Program-made: the position numbers and the translations under genes
Notes under the pieces: model-generated
What the model was told of the DNA's origin: nothing
Database searches by the model: none
Seen by the model: the letters and a program-made list of their open reading frames with translations, nothing else
NCBI RefSeq assembly: GCF_900105115.1
Contig: NZ_FNRV01000001.1
Coordinates: 1,426,001 to 1,490,000, forward strand
Origin: Pseudomonas mohnii
GTDB taxonomy: Bacteria; Pseudomonadota; Gammaproteobacteria; Pseudomonadales; Pseudomonadaceae
DNA: 64,000 nt
Direction: 5' to 3'
Shown here: one piece after another, positions 37,269 to 49,769 of the stretch
Numbering within the stretch: the stretch's first letter is position 1
Layout of the letters: every line of letters starts with the position of its first letter

Positions 37269-39048
37269 AGAGCTCGACCAGTGCCTTGCCATCACTGAAC
37301 TGCAATGCCGCCAGCCGCGCATACAACGCATTACTGGCAATCAACTCCTGATGCGTGCCCACCGCGACCAGTTTCCCCTGATCCATCACAGCGATCCGGT
37401 CGGCGTTTTTCACCGTGGCCAGGCGATGGGCGATGACCAGGGTGGTGCGATTTTTCATCAGCGTTGGCAGGGCTTGCTGGATCAGGTGTTCGCTTTGGGC
37501 ATCGAGGGCGCTGGTGGCTTCGTCGAGCAGCAGGATTGGCGCGTCGACCAGCAGGGCGCGGGCAATTGCCAGGCGCTGGCGCTGGCCGCCGGACAATCCA
37601 AGGCCACCGTCCCCCAGGTGGGTCTGGTAACCCTGGGGCATGGCTTCGATAAAGTCGTGGGCATAGGCGACTTTCGCCGCCTCCTGAACCTCGCTCAGCG
37701 TTGCCGTCGGCTTCCCATAGCGGATGTTCTCTTCGATGCTGCCGAAAAACAGCGCCGGCGTTTGCGAGACGAGGGCAAAGCAACGACGCAGGTCCAGCGG
37801 ATCGAGCCGGGTCAGCGGCACGCCTTCGAGCAGGATGGAGCCTTCGGCGGGGTCGTAAAAGCGCAGCAGCAGGTCATATACCGTCGATTTGCCAGCCCCC
37901 GATGGCCCGACCAGTGCCAGGGTTTCACCCGCGTTGATGGTCAGGTTCAGACCGTCGACGGCATAGCTTTCGGGACGCGAGGGGTAGGAAAACCGCACAT
38001 CTCGCAGCACCAGATCCCCCTTCACCCGCTCCGGCAAGGTCACCCGATCGGTGCCGGGTGGCTGGATGATGTTTTCCGAACGCAGCAACTCGGCGATCCG
38101 CTCGGCTGCGCCCGCCGCGCGCTGCAACTCGCCAATCACTTCGCTCAGGGTGCCGAATGCACTGCCGACGATCAGGCTATAGAAGACAAAGGCCGCCAGC
38201 TCGCCGGCAGAAATTCGCCCGGCAATGACGTCCATGCCACCGACCCACAGCATGACGCCGACTGCGCCCAGCACCAACACGATCACCAATGTGATCAACC
38301 AGGCCCGCTGGAAAATACGCTTGCGTGCCGTGTCGAACGCTTCTTCCACGGTCAAGGCAAAACGTCGCTCGTCCTGAGACTGGTGGTTGTAGGCCTGCAC
38401 GGTTTTGATCTGCCCCAGGGTTTCCGAGACATAACTGCCGATATCGGCAATCCGGTCCTGACTCAAACGCGACAGGTTGCGTACCCGGCGACCGAAAATC
38501 AGGATCGGCGCGATCACCAGAGGCAAAGCGACGACGACGATACTGGTGAGTTTGGGGTTGGTCACAAACAGCAGGACGATCCCGCCGATGACCATCAGTA
38601 GATTGCGTAGAAAAAGTGACAAAGAAGAGCCGATTACCGATTGCAGCAACGTCGTATCGGCGGTCAACCGCGACTGGATTTCAGAGCTGCGGTTGTTTTC
38701 GTAGAACCCGGGATGCAGGTAAATCAAGTGGTTGAATACCTGACGGCGGATGTCGGCGACACAACGTTCGCCGATCCACGACACCAGATAAAAACGCGCA
38801 AAGGTCCCGACCGCCAGGCCGAACACCAGCAACATGAACAGGCCGATGGACTGATTGAGCAAGTGCGGTGATTGGGTCATGAAGCCCTGATCCACCAGCA
38901 GGCGAATGCCCTGCCCCATGGACAACGTGATACCCGCCGTGACGATCAACGCGAGCAAGGCACCGAACGCGTGCCAGCGATAAGGCGCGATGAAACGACT
39001 GGCCAGGCGAATCGCACGACGGTGACGAACAGAAAGCATTGGCATCAT
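37267..39048 (-). CDS. ABC exporter, MsbA-like half transporter
   Basis: A 593-residue fused permease-ATPase. Six membrane helices occupy about residues 20-320. The nucleotide-binding domain has Walker A LVGPSGAGKSTVYDLL, signature LSGGQRQRLAIARAL, Walker B ILLLDEATSALD and the switch His region VIAHRLATVKNADRI. It acts as a homodimer exporting a lipid or hydrophobic compound. MsbA flips lipid A, but this protein has no kdtA/lpxK neighbour, so its substrate is open. The start shows two adjacent ATGs (39048, 39045) with only a weak GG-rich site. Confidence 0.88.
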   Translation of the reverse strand: MMPMLSVRHRRAIRLASRFIAPYRWHAFGALLALIVTAGITLSMGQGIRLLVDQGFMTQSPHLLNQSIGLFMLLVFGLAVGTFARFYLVSWIGERCVADIRRQVFNHLIYLHPGFYENNRSSEIQSRLTADTTLLQSVIGSSLSLFLRNLLMVIGGIVLLFVTNPKLTSIVVVALPLVIAPILIFGRRVRNLSRLSQDRIADIGSYVSETLGQIKTVQAYNHQSQDERRFALTVEEAFDTARKRIFQRAWLITLVIVLVLGAVGVMLWVGGMDVIAGRISAGELAAFVFYSLIVGSAFGTLSEVIGELQRAAGAAERIAELLRSENIIQPPGTDRVTLPERVKGDLVLRDVRFSYPSRPESYAVDGLNLTINAGETLALVGPSGAGKSTVYDLLLRFYDPAEGSILLEGVPLTRLDPLDLRRCFALVSQTPALFFGSIEENIRYGKPTATLSEVQEAAKVAYAHDFIEAMPQGYQTHLGDGGLGLSGGQRQRLAIARALLVDAPILLLDEATSALDAQSEHLIQQALPTLMKNRTTLVIAHRLATVKNADRIAVMDQGKLVAVGTHQELIASNALYARLAALQFSDGKALVEL

Positions 39049-39294
39049 CCAGAACGGTTAATAAGGTCAGCCTAGTCCGGCCAAATGGGATGGAACCTGG
39101 TAAATCACAATGAGTCAGGTTAATTATGACCGCCGCTACTAGGCGCTAGACGCTATTGGTCTAAGGTTCGGGTGGCAACCTCGCGCCATTTCTGGTGGAC
39201 TGGGCTTGCCGCCGTGTAAAGATCGCAGGGAGCTGTCACAGCCTGGTCACCTGGCGGTTCTACAGTAAGCACACACCTGAAGAGGAGACAGGCC

Positions 39295-39474
39295 ATGTCC
39301 TTGCAAAACAGCAGAAATGACAAGATTCAAGTAATCCGCACACAGCCAAACCAGTCTCTGGGTTGCTCGATAATCGATGCCGATGGCCGCGAAGTACCGA
39401 TCACTGAAGACATGATCCAGGCCGCGTGCCGTGAGCTGGAAAAGCGATTGGTCAAGCCTGCCGAACAAAAGTGA
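39295..39474 (+). CDS. Small conserved Pseudomonas protein (59 aa)
   Basis: A 59-residue soluble protein from an ATG at 39295 with a GAGGAG ribosome site 7 bases upstream to TGA at 39472-39474. The sequence starts MSLQNSRNDKIQVIRTQPNQ and ends in a charged helix EDMIQAACRELEKRL. The middle SLGCSIIDADGREVPITEDM has a single Cys. A clear rho-independent terminator follows within 25 bases. I recognise no function or domain; the tidy signals and strand placement indicate a real gene. Confidence 0.72.
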   Translation: MSLQNSRNDKIQVIRTQPNQSLGCSIIDADGREVPITEDMIQAACRELEKRLVKPAEQK

Positions 39475-39494
39475 TATAGCCACCGTCTTCTTTG

Positions 39495-39521
39495 ACCCGG
39501 CCCCTGTTGGCCGGGTTTTTT
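39495..39521 (+). terminator. Rho-independent terminator of the small protein gene
   Basis: ACCCGGCC (39495-39502) pairs with GGCCGGGT (39509-39516), then a T-run. Confidence 0.85.
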
Positions 39522-39626
39522 ATGCGGCTTTTTGAGAGTGCTGCTCCCCACGCAATCAATGCGACGCCCATGTTGCCGCATGACCTGTGGGAACGTGGCT
39601 TGCCCTCGATCGGCCCTACTCGGTTT

Positions 39627-40769
39627 TCAGAGGGCCGACGCGCCCAACGCCGCTACGATCTGCCGCAACGCCGGCGAATCCCCTTCAATGCGCACTTTCA
39701 ACCCATCAATCTCACGTCGCGATGGATAATTTTTGCGCAAAGCATCGAACGCCGCACGTTGCTCGCTCACGCTGCCGACCAGGCTGCGGCGGAAATCCGC
39801 GTCGTCACGGCGCGGGTCGTACACGCCGCGGCACAACATCGCCAATGCCCAGGCCGGATCGCTTTCAGCGCTCAAGGTCGCTTCGGACAACCATGGCGCC
39901 GGCAGCAAATCGCTCAGGCTGACCTCGGCCGTTTGTCCGAGAAAATCGCAATACGCCTGGTAGATCTGCGCCGTTCCGCGCTGTTTGCCATCCAGGCTGT
40001 AACCGGCAATGTGCGGCGTGGCCAGCACACAGAGTTCGGCCAGTGCCACATCGACCTCCGGCTCACCCTCCCAGACATCGAGCACCGCTTGCAGGTCTTC
40101 ACGTTGCAACAGCACCTGGCGCAGGGCGCTGTTATCCACCACTGGACCACGACTGGCATTGATCAGCCAGGTGCCGGGCTTGAGTCGGTTCAGGTGCTTT
40201 TGATCGAACAAATGCCAGGTGGAATGAGCACCCTGCTTGGTCAGCGGTGTGTGCAGGCTGATGACATCGCACTGTTCGATGATCTGCTCCAGGCTGACGT
40301 AATCGCCCCCTTCGGCGGCGTGGCGCGGCGGATCGCAGACCAGTACCTTCCAGCCCAGCCCTTGCAGGACCTTGACCAAACGTCCGCCCACTTCACCGGC
40401 GCCGACCACACCGTAAGTTCGCCGAGTCAGATCGACGCCTTCGATTTCAGCCAGGGTCAACAGACTGCCGAGCACGTAGTCGACCACGCCACGGGCGTTG
40501 CAACCCGGCGCGCTGGACCAGGTGATCCCGGCTTGTTGAAAATAATCCAGATCCAGGTGATCGGTGCCAATGGTGCAGGTACCGACAAAACGCACCTTGC
40601 TGCCTTCGAGCAACGCGCGGTTGACGTTGGTCACCGAGCGCACCAGCAACACATCGGCCTGTTCGACGGTGGCACGGTCGATGGAACGTCCTGGCACCCG
40701 GCGGATTTCACCGAAACTTGCAAAGAAAGCATCGAGCAGGGGGATATTTTCGTCGGCAACAATCAGCAT
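39627..40769 (-). CDS. pdxB: Erythronate-4-phosphate dehydrogenase
   Basis: A 380-residue NAD-dependent 2-hydroxyacid dehydrogenase that oxidises 4-phosphoerythronate in pyridoxal-5'-phosphate synthesis. [20 protein letters not shown] opens the protein, the NAD motif [11 protein letters not shown] is near residue 120, the catalytic Arg is in [13 protein letters not shown], Glu in WEGEP and His in [16 protein letters not shown]; the C-terminal PdxB-specific dimerisation domain follows. Length agrees with the family (378-380). The ATG at 40769 is preceded by AGGAG. It is divergent from the MATE gene. Confidence 0.96.
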   Translation of the reverse strand: MLIVADENIPLLDAFFASFGEIRRVPGRSIDRATVEQADVLLVRSVTNVNRALLEGSKVRFVGTCTIGTDHLDLDYFQQAGITWSSAPGCNARGVVDYVLGSLLTLAEIEGVDLTRRTYGVVGAGEVGGRLVKVLQGLGWKVLVCDPPRHAAEGGDYVSLEQIIEQCDVISLHTPLTKQGAHSTWHLFDQKHLNRLKPGTWLINASRGPVVDNSALRQVLLQREDLQAVLDVWEGEPEVDVALAELCVLATPHIAGYSLDGKQRGTAQIYQAYCDFLGQTAEVSLSDLLPAPWLSEATLSAESDPAWALAMLCRGVYDPRRDDADFRRSLVGSVSEQRAAFDALRKNYPSRREIDGLKVRIEGDSPALRQIVAALGASAL

Positions 40770-40994
40770 GGCAGGCTCCTTAGGCGGATCGGCAGTGTAG
40801 GCGTAGAGGCGGGTGGTGAGCCAGCGTGCATTGTGCATCCTGGATATGAAGGACTGCATATTTCCTGTGGCGAGGGAGCATGAGGATTCATTCAAGAGCT
40901 CGATTACAAATCGGTAACACAGGTCTTTTCCTGACCGTTACGTCAACGCGTAGAATGCGCGCCTGCGCATCAATACCTTCTGGACGTTTTACCC

Positions 40995-42404
40995 TTGAAT
41001 TCTGTGACTGACCGTCCCACCGCAACACCCCTCAATCGCCCGGCCCGGGTTCGCCTTGAGCTGAAAAACCTGCTCGCCCTGGCGCTGCCGATCATGATCG
41101 CGCAACTGGCGACCACGGCCATGGGGTTCGTCGATGCCGTGATGGCCGGGCGGGTCGGTCCGCGTGACCTGGCCGCCGTGGCACTCGGTAATTCGATCTG
41201 GGTGCCGGTGTTCCTGCTGATGACCGGTACTTTGCTGGCCACCACGCCGAAAGTCGCCCAGCGTTTCGGCGCCGGCACCCACAGCGAAATCGGCCCGATC
41301 GTGCGTCAGGCGCTGTGGCTGGCGCTGGTGGTGGGGTTGATGGCGACCGGCATTCTGTTCAGTGCCGAACCGGTTTTGCGGGTCATGAAGGTCGACCCCG
41401 AACTGATTGGCCCGTGCATGCAGTATCTGCATGGCATCGCCAGCGGCTTGCCTGCCGTCGCCATTTACCATGTGCTGCGCTGTTTCAGCGATGGCCTGGG
41501 CCGTACCCGCCCGGCGATGGTGCTGGGTCTGTGCGGGCTGGCGCTGAATATTCCTCTGAACTACATCTTCATTTATGGCCACTTCGGTGTCCCGGCCATG
41601 GGTGGCGTCGGCTGCGGTTGGGCCACGGCGATCGTGATGTGGGTCATGGCGCTGGGCATGGCCGGTTGGGAGCGCTGGGCGCCGGCGTACCAGTCGAGTG
41701 AACTGTTCAGCCGTTTCGACTGGCCGCAATGGTCGGTGATCAAGCGCTTGCTGGGTATCGGCCTGCCTATCGGCATCGCGGTGTTCGCCGAGTCGAGTAT
41801 CTTTGCCGTGATCGCCCTGCTGATCGGCAGCCTCGGCGCCACCGTGGTCGCCGGGCATCAGATCGCCCTGAACTTCAGCTCGCTGGTGTTCATGATCCCC
41901 TACTCCCTCGGCATGGCTGTGACGGTACGGGTCGGCCAAGCGCTGGGCCGTCAGGAGCCGCGCGAAGCACGCTTCGCCGCCGGGGTCGGCATGGGCACGG
42001 CCCTGGCTTACGCCTGTTTGTCGGCGAGCATGATGCTGTTGCTGCGCGAGCACATCGCAACGATCTACACCGCCGACCCGACGGTAGTCAACGTCGCGGC
42101 GATGCTGATTGTCTACTCGGCACTGTTCCAGTTTTCCGATGCGATACAGGTCACGGCGGCCGGTGCGCTGCGCGGTTATCAGGACACCCGGGTAACGATG
42201 ATCCTGACGCTGTTCGCGTATTGGGGCATTGGTTTGCCGGTGGGTTACGTCCTTGGCCTGACCGATTGGTTCGGCGCACCGAGTGGCCCGAGCGGGCTAT
42301 GGCAGGGCTTGATCGTGGGCTTGAGCTGTGCGGCGCTGATGCTGTCGATCCGCCTGACACGCAGTGCGCGCAAGCGGATTCGTATCAGTCATTCGCTGGG
42401 TTGA
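40995..42404 (+). CDS. MATE-family multidrug/Na+ or H+ antiporter (NorM-like)
   Basis: A 469-residue protein with 12 predicted membrane helices in two similar halves. LALALPIMIAQLATTAMGFVDAVMAGRVG and the second half LLGIGLPIGIAVFAESSIFAVIALL are the paired MATE signatures. Such pumps expel cationic drugs and dyes with Na+ or H+. The frame begins with TTG at 40995; a GTG at 41004 is an alternative and neither has a strong ribosome site. Pseudomonas PmpM is the closest characterised type, but the sequence alone does not fix the substrate. Divergent from pdxB. Confidence 0.88.
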   Translation: MNSVTDRPTATPLNRPARVRLELKNLLALALPIMIAQLATTAMGFVDAVMAGRVGPRDLAAVALGNSIWVPVFLLMTGTLLATTPKVAQRFGAGTHSEIGPIVRQALWLALVVGLMATGILFSAEPVLRVMKVDPELIGPCMQYLHGIASGLPAVAIYHVLRCFSDGLGRTRPAMVLGLCGLALNIPLNYIFIYGHFGVPAMGGVGCGWATAIVMWVMALGMAGWERWAPAYQSSELFSRFDWPQWSVIKRLLGIGLPIGIAVFAESSIFAVIALLIGSLGATVVAGHQIALNFSSLVFMIPYSLGMAVTVRVGQALGRQEPREARFAAGVGMGTALAYACLSASMMLLLREHIATIYTADPTVVNVAAMLIVYSALFQFSDAIQVTAAGALRGYQDTRVTMILTLFAYWGIGLPVGYVLGLTDWFGAPSGPSGLWQGLIVGLSCAALMLSIRLTRSARKRIRISHSLG

Positions 42405-42411
42405 CCCAATG

Positions 42412-42520
42412 CTGTAGGAGCGAGCTGGGCGATTTGACGATGGACATGAAGGGCACCGCGCTTATCCAGCAAATGCGCGTTAACGTTAACGTCCATCGCG
42501 AGCGGGGCTCGCTCCTACAG
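42412..42520. repeat. REP pair with palindromic spacer
   Basis: CTGTAGGAGCGAGCT and AGCGGGGCTCGCTCCTACAG face each other. The spacer includes GTTAACGTTAAC (42479-42490) and GATGGAC/GTCCATC arms. Confidence 0.75.
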
Positions 42521-42533
42521 AGGTCAGCGTCGG

Positions 42534-42785
42534 TTATTCGGACTTCTTGCGGATCCAGTACAGGTAAGTGCCTGCCTCTTCCTGCTGACCGACCAGTTCG
42601 TGATCGAGAAACACGCAGAATTTGGGGATGTCGCGCCGGGTCGAAGGATCGGTGGCGATCACCTTCAGCAGACCGCCAGGCGCCAGGTCACGGATGTGCT
42701 GGTGCAGCATCATGACCGGCTCCGGGCAGTTGAGGCCGGTGGCGTCCAGAGTGCCATCAACCGGTGTATCGATCATTTCACTCAT
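42534..42785 (-). CDS. tusA: Sulfurtransferase TusA
   Basis: An 83-residue protein of the SirA/TusA/YeeD family. [19 protein letters not shown] carries the active Cys of the CPxP motif, which accepts sulphur from IscS and passes it to TusBCD-MnmA for 2-thiouridine in tRNA. The C-terminal part ([29 protein letters not shown]) completes the fold. It reads in the same direction as rlmM, 91 bp downstream of it, which may make the two an RNA-modification unit. Confidence 0.93.
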   Translation of the reverse strand: MSEMIDTPVDGTLDATGLNCPEPVMMLHQHIRDLAPGGLLKVIATDPSTRRDIPKFCVFLDHELVGQQEEAGTYLYWIRKKSE

Positions 42786-42876
42786 GATTTACTCCTGAAA
42801 CTTGCCGGCATTCTCGCGCATTGCCGGGTGTTCGGTCATCTGTGGCATTACGCCCGCACACACAGGTTTTATCTGA

Positions 42877-43950
42877 TCAGCGGGACTTCGGCTTCTTCAC
42901 ATCCAGTCGACGCAAATGGCAGGTCACTTCCTCACGGTCGTGATACAGCTGTTTGCAGCCAATCTCGACCTTGATGCCCCGCGCCTTGAAGCCGTCGGCG
43001 ATCCGCTCCAGCAGGCGCTTCACTTCGGCGTAACGCTGTTTCATCGGCAACTTGAGGTTGACCACGGCTTCGCGGCAATGCCCCTCGCCAATCCATTCTT
43101 CGAGCATCGCGGCGTTACGCGCCGGTTTTTCGACGATGTCGCACACCATCCAGTCCACCGGTTGCTTGGGCTTGAAGGTGAAACCGTCGGCCATCAGGTG
43201 TTGCACCAACCCGGTATCCATCAGGCTTTCGGCCATCGGGCCGTTGTCGATGGCAGTCACCAGCATGCCCCGATTGACCAGTTGCCAGGTCCAGCCACCG
43301 GGCGCAGCGCCCAGATCGACGCCGGTCATGTCGCCGTGCAGGCGCTCATCCCACTGGTCGCGCGGGATGAAATGGTGCCACGCCTCTTCCAGCTTCAGTG
43401 TCGAGCGGCTTGGCGCCTCGCGGGGGAATTTCAAACGTGGAATGCCCATCGGCCACATCGCCGAGTTGTTCGCCTCTGCCAGGCCCATGAACACTTCGCG
43501 GCCGCTTTTGAAGGTCAGCAACAGACGTGGCTTGTGGGCGTCTTCCACCAGTTTTCCGGCAGCCATCAGCGCCTTGCGCAGGTGGACTTCGAATTTCTTG
43601 CAGAAATTCGACAGTTCCTTGCCGTCGTTGGTATCGACCATCTCCAGCCACAGGCTGCCGCACAGCGGAAAGTCGGCCATATGGGCGAGGATCACGCTGA
43701 TGCGATCGGTTTCCGGCAAATCGATGAAGATCCCCCGAGCCCACTGGCGCGGGAAGATCAATTGATCGAAACGCTGACCGCGCATCAACCGTTCGGCGCC
43801 GTCTTCTTCGGTGCAGACGAATTCGGCGCAGGCGCTGGCGGTCTTGGCCTTGGCATAACCGGCCACGTTCAGCCGCGCGGCGAGGTCAGAAATCTCGGAA
43901 CAGACTTCACCTTCGAAGCCCGGCCGGCAGTGCATAAAGAGGGTGTTCAT
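42877..43950 (-). CDS. rlmM: 23S rRNA (cytidine2498-2'-O)-methyltransferase
   Basis: A 357-residue SAM-dependent methyltransferase acting on 23S rRNA C2498. The N-terminal THUMP-like part (1-150, MNTLFMHCRPGFEGEVCSEI) precedes the Rossmann-like methyltransferase with the SAM loop VDLGAAPGGWTWQL and catalytic K-D-K-E type residues (DWMVCDIVEKP; VVNLKLPMKQRY). Length and closing segment are like E. coli RlmM (366). The ATG at 43950 has AGGAG. It is upstream of tusA. Confidence 0.95.
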   Translation of the reverse strand: MNTLFMHCRPGFEGEVCSEISDLAARLNVAGYAKAKTASACAEFVCTEEDGAERLMRGQRFDQLIFPRQWARGIFIDLPETDRISVILAHMADFPLCGSLWLEMVDTNDGKELSNFCKKFEVHLRKALMAAGKLVEDAHKPRLLLTFKSGREVFMGLAEANNSAMWPMGIPRLKFPREAPSRSTLKLEEAWHHFIPRDQWDERLHGDMTGVDLGAAPGGWTWQLVNRGMLVTAIDNGPMAESLMDTGLVQHLMADGFTFKPKQPVDWMVCDIVEKPARNAAMLEEWIGEGHCREAVVNLKLPMKQRYAEVKRLLERIADGFKARGIKVEIGCKQLYHDREEVTCHLRRLDVKKPKSR

Positions 43951-44172
43951 TCTTACTCCTGGGCAGATGGCGAGACATTCAACCACTGCGCGATGCCCAG
44001 ACTTGCGTTGAAGCAAAGCCTGTCACGAAAACCGGCGCATGATAACTGACTTCGGAACCTCGGACTTATCGATAGAGTCCAGTAATTAGCCAGCTACTCA
44101 AAACAGGGCTAGGTTTAATGCTCTGCCCGTCCCCTCCGTCCGTAGCCGTGCGGACTCAAAGGAGTGATTGCA

Positions 44173-46914
<2,742 letters not shown>

Positions 46915-46930
46915 CGGCGTGCTGACAAAG

Positions 46931-46957
46931 ACACCGCCTTCGGGCGGTGTTTTTTTG
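46931..46957 (+). terminator. Rho-independent terminator of acnA
   Basis: ACACCGCC (46931-46938), loop TTCG, GGCGGTGT (46943-46950), then a T-run. Confidence 0.92.
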
Positions 46958-46971
46958 GGATCACAAAAATC

Positions 46972-47060
46972 CATGTGCAAGCTTGCTCGCGATGACGGTG
47001 TACCATTCATGGACGATGATGAATGACCCTCTGCTATCGCGAGCAAGCTCGCTCCTGCAC
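46972..47060. repeat. REP pair (inverted)
   Basis: TGTGCAAGCTTGCTCGCGATGA and ATCGCGAGCAAGCTCGCTCCTGCAC, in the acnA-CPBP gap. Confidence 0.72.
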
Positions 47061-47105
47061 CGGAGATGGGGTCACCCCACAGCACGTCAGACACAAGGAC
47101 TTGCA

Positions 47106-47897
47106 ATGCTCGCCCTGCCATGGACATTTCTGGCCCTGCTCTCCCTCGGCTACGGCATGGCCCTGGCCTATGGTCACCTCGGCTGGTTCGCCGGAATCTC
47201 CGTCGCGTTGTTGCTGATGGCCGCTTTCGCCGCTCGCCAGCAAACAATTCAGTTCGGCCGCTACCTCGGCCACGGCCTGTTCATCTTTCTGGCCCTGGCA
47301 CTGGCGCTGCACTGGCTGCCCGGTTTCTACAATGGTCGCGTTATCGCCCCCCAGCGCTTCACCGACGACGCCTTGCCGTTTTCCATGTACCTGAATCTGG
47401 ACAAACCCCTGATCGGTTTCTGGCTGTTGTTGGTGTGCCCATGGATTGTCGGCCAGCGGTCGTTGCGAGTGTCCCTGTATGCCACCGCGCTGGCGTTGAC
47501 CTTGAGTGCGGTGCTGGCACTGGGTGGCGCGCTGTTGCTGGGCGTCATCGCTTGGGCGCCGAAATGGCCGGACCAGGCCTGGATCTGGCTGCTCAACAAC
47601 TTGCTACTGGTAACACTGGTCGAAGAAGCACTCTTTCGCGGCTATATACAGGGTGGCCTGAACCGTTGCCTGAAAAACCTGGCTTATGGCGAAAACCTCG
47701 CCCTGCTGCTCACCTCACTGCTGTTCGGCCTGGCGCATGCCGGTGCGGGCTGGCAATGGGTACTGCTGGCGAGCCTGGCCGGCGTCGGTTATGGTCTGGC
47801 CTACCGTTTTGGCGGACTGTCTGCCGCCATCGCCACCCACTTCGGTTTGAACCTGCTGCACTTCGGACTGTTCACCTATCCAATGCTCACGGGCTGA
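47106..47897 (+). CDS. CPBP-family intramembrane metalloprotease
   Basis: A 263-residue polytopic inner-membrane protein with about seven to eight helices. The three CPBP (CAAX protease and bacteriocin-processing) motifs are in order: EEALFRGYIQGG (from residue 173; EExxxR), FGLAHAG (FxxxH) and THFGLNLLHF (HxxxN/D-type). Members are glutamate/metallo-type intramembrane proteases; in bacteria many have unknown substrates. The ATG at 47106 has AAGGAC upstream. It is followed by the aer gene with a 105-bp gap. Confidence 0.85.
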   Translation: MLALPWTFLALLSLGYGMALAYGHLGWFAGISVALLLMAAFAARQQTIQFGRYLGHGLFIFLALALALHWLPGFYNGRVIAPQRFTDDALPFSMYLNLDKPLIGFWLLLVCPWIVGQRSLRVSLYATALALTLSAVLALGGALLLGVIAWAPKWPDQAWIWLLNNLLLVTLVEEALFRGYIQGGLNRCLKNLAYGENLALLLTSLLFGLAHAGAGWQWVLLASLAGVGYGLAYRFGGLSAAIATHFGLNLLHFGLFTYPMLTG

Positions 47898-48002
47898 CGC
47901 ATGGGTCATTTTGCGACGCGCCACCGATAATCGAAAAATCGTCTCAACAAATGGCCATGGGTGCCGATACAGCACTTGAAAGCCTTGCGGATAAAAAAAG
48001 CC

Positions 48003-49568
48003 ATGCGTAACAACCAACCAATTACACAACGCGAACGGACCTTTCCAGCTCAGCAACGGTTGATTTCCACCACTGATGCCAAAGGCCTGATCACCTACTG
48101 CAACGACGACTTCGTCGACATCAGCGGGTTTTCTCAGGAAGAACTGATCCGTGCCCCGCACAACCTGGTGCGTCACCCCGACGTCCCGGCCGCGGTGTTC
48201 TCGCACATGTGGGCAACACTGAAACAAGGCTTGCCATGGATGGGTATCGTCAAGAATCGCTGCAAGAGCGGTGATCACTACTGGGTCAACGCCTATGTGA
48301 CACCGATCTTCGAAGGCAATCAGGTGATCGGTTACGAGTCGGTGCGGGTCAAGCCCACCGCCGAGCAGATCCGCCGTGCCGAAGCGCTTTACCAGCGCAT
48401 CAATCAGGGCAAGTCGGCCATTCCTTCCTCCGATAAATGGTTGCCGATACTGCAGGACTGGTTGCCGTTCATCCTGGTCAGCCAACTGAGTTTCATGATT
48501 GGCGCCACGCTGAACTCCCACTGGGGGTTTGCCCTGGCCGCCGGTCTCTCGGTGCCGCTGGGCCTGATGGGCCTGAGCTGGCAACAACGCGGGATCAAGC
48601 GCTTGCTGCGACTGGCCGAGCAGACCACGTCCGACCCGCTGATCGCGCAGATGTATACCGACAGCAGCGGTGCCCAGGCACGCCTGGAGATGTCGATCCT
48701 CAGCCAGGAAGCCCGCCTGAAAACCTGCCTGACCCGCCTGCAGGACACCGCCGAGCACCTGACCGACCAGGCGAAACAATCCGACACCCTGGCCCACAAC
48801 AGTTCCTCGGGCCTGGAGCGCCAGCGCGTCGAAACCGAGCAGGTGGCCACCGCCGTCAATGAGATGGCCGCCACCACCCAGGAAGTCGCCAGCCACGTGC
48901 AACGCACCGCCGACGCTACCCAGGAAGCCAATCGCCTGACCAGTCGCGGCCGTGACATCGCCGGGGAAACCCGCGAAGCCATTCAGCGCCTGTCGGTGGT
49001 GGTCGGGGAAACCGGACAGACCGTGACCCAACTGGCCAAGGACAGCGACGAAATCGGCGGCGTGGTCGACGTAATCAAAGGCATCGCCGACCAGACCAAC
49101 CTGCTGGCACTCAACGCTGCCATCGAAGCGGCCCGCGCCGGTGAGATGGGTCGCGGTTTTGCAGTGGTGGCCGATGAAGTACGCCAATTGGCGCAACGCA
49201 CCAGCGAATCCACCGGGCAGATTCACGCCCTGATCGCCAAGCTCCAGCAAACGGCCAGCACAGCGGTGCAGACCATGGAAGCCGGGCATCGTCAGGCTGA
49301 AGAAGGCGTGGCGCGGGTACTGGAAGCGGATCAGGCCTTGGTCGGCATCAGCGAAGCGGTGGCCAACATCACGGACATGACCACCCAGATCGCTGCCGCG
49401 ACCGAAGAGCAAAGCTCGGTCGCCGAGGAGATCAGCCGCAACATCAGCAACATTTCCATCCTCGCTGACCAGACCTCGGAACAGGCTCAGAACTCGGCGC
49501 TGCTGAGTGAAGAGCTGACCAAAACCGCGAATACCCAGTATTCGTTGGTGGAGCGGTTCAACCGCTGA
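48003..49568 (+). CDS. aer: Aerotaxis (energy taxis) receptor
   Basis: A 521-residue membrane-associated chemoreceptor. The N-terminal PAS domain (about 20-130, with [20 protein letters not shown] and [13 protein letters not shown]) binds FAD in Aer homologues and senses redox/oxygen. Two helices (about 155-195) form the membrane anchor, without a large periplasmic domain. The signalling hairpin is [18 protein letters not shown] followed by [20 protein letters not shown]. Length equals Pseudomonas Aer. The ATG at 48003 has only a poor ribosome site. Its place beside the cbb3 operons fits oxygen-directed behaviour. Confidence 0.93.
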   Translation: MRNNQPITQRERTFPAQQRLISTTDAKGLITYCNDDFVDISGFSQEELIRAPHNLVRHPDVPAAVFSHMWATLKQGLPWMGIVKNRCKSGDHYWVNAYVTPIFEGNQVIGYESVRVKPTAEQIRRAEALYQRINQGKSAIPSSDKWLPILQDWLPFILVSQLSFMIGATLNSHWGFALAAGLSVPLGLMGLSWQQRGIKRLLRLAEQTTSDPLIAQMYTDSSGAQARLEMSILSQEARLKTCLTRLQDTAEHLTDQAKQSDTLAHNSSSGLERQRVETEQVATAVNEMAATTQEVASHVQRTADATQEANRLTSRGRDIAGETREAIQRLSVVVGETGQTVTQLAKDSDEIGGVVDVIKGIADQTNLLALNAAIEAARAGEMGRGFAVVADEVRQLAQRTSESTGQIHALIAKLQQTASTAVQTMEAGHRQAEEGVARVLEADQALVGISEAVANITDMTTQIAAATEEQSSVAEEISRNISNISILADQTSEQAQNSALLSEELTKTANTQYSLVERFNR

Positions 49569-49586
49569 TTGCTGCTGGAAAAACAA

Positions 49587-49618
49587 AACCCGGATCGCGA
49601 AAGCTTCCGGGTTTTTTT
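49587..49618 (+). terminator. Rho-independent terminator of aer
   Basis: AACCCGGA (49587-49594) pairs with TCCGGGTT (49606-49613), then a T-run. Confidence 0.88.
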
Positions 49619-49651
49619 GAGCCTGTGAACGGGATGCCGCCTGGCAGTCCC

Positions 49652-49746
49652 TCATCGCGAGCAAGCTGCTTCCACAGGGCTTCGCGTGGTTCAGCCCATC
49701 AAGCCACACAACCCATCACTGTGTGAGCGAGCCCGCTCGCGATGGG
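49652..49746. repeat. REP pair (inverted)
   Basis: TCATCGCGAGCAAGCTGCTTCCACAG and CTGTGTGAGCGAGCCCGCTCGCGATG, between the convergent aer and hydrolase genes. Confidence 0.68.
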
Positions 49747-49769
49747 ATCATCACAACCTCAGCAAAACC

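Noticed and set aside
42479..42490. GTTAACGTTAAC palindrome as an operator
   Set aside because: It lies in the spacer of a REP pair and not at a promoter, so it is better explained as REP spacer.
47898..48002. Anr box before aer
   Set aside because: I looked because aer is Anr-dependent in P. aeruginosa, but found no TTGAT-N4-ATCAA-like site in this gap.
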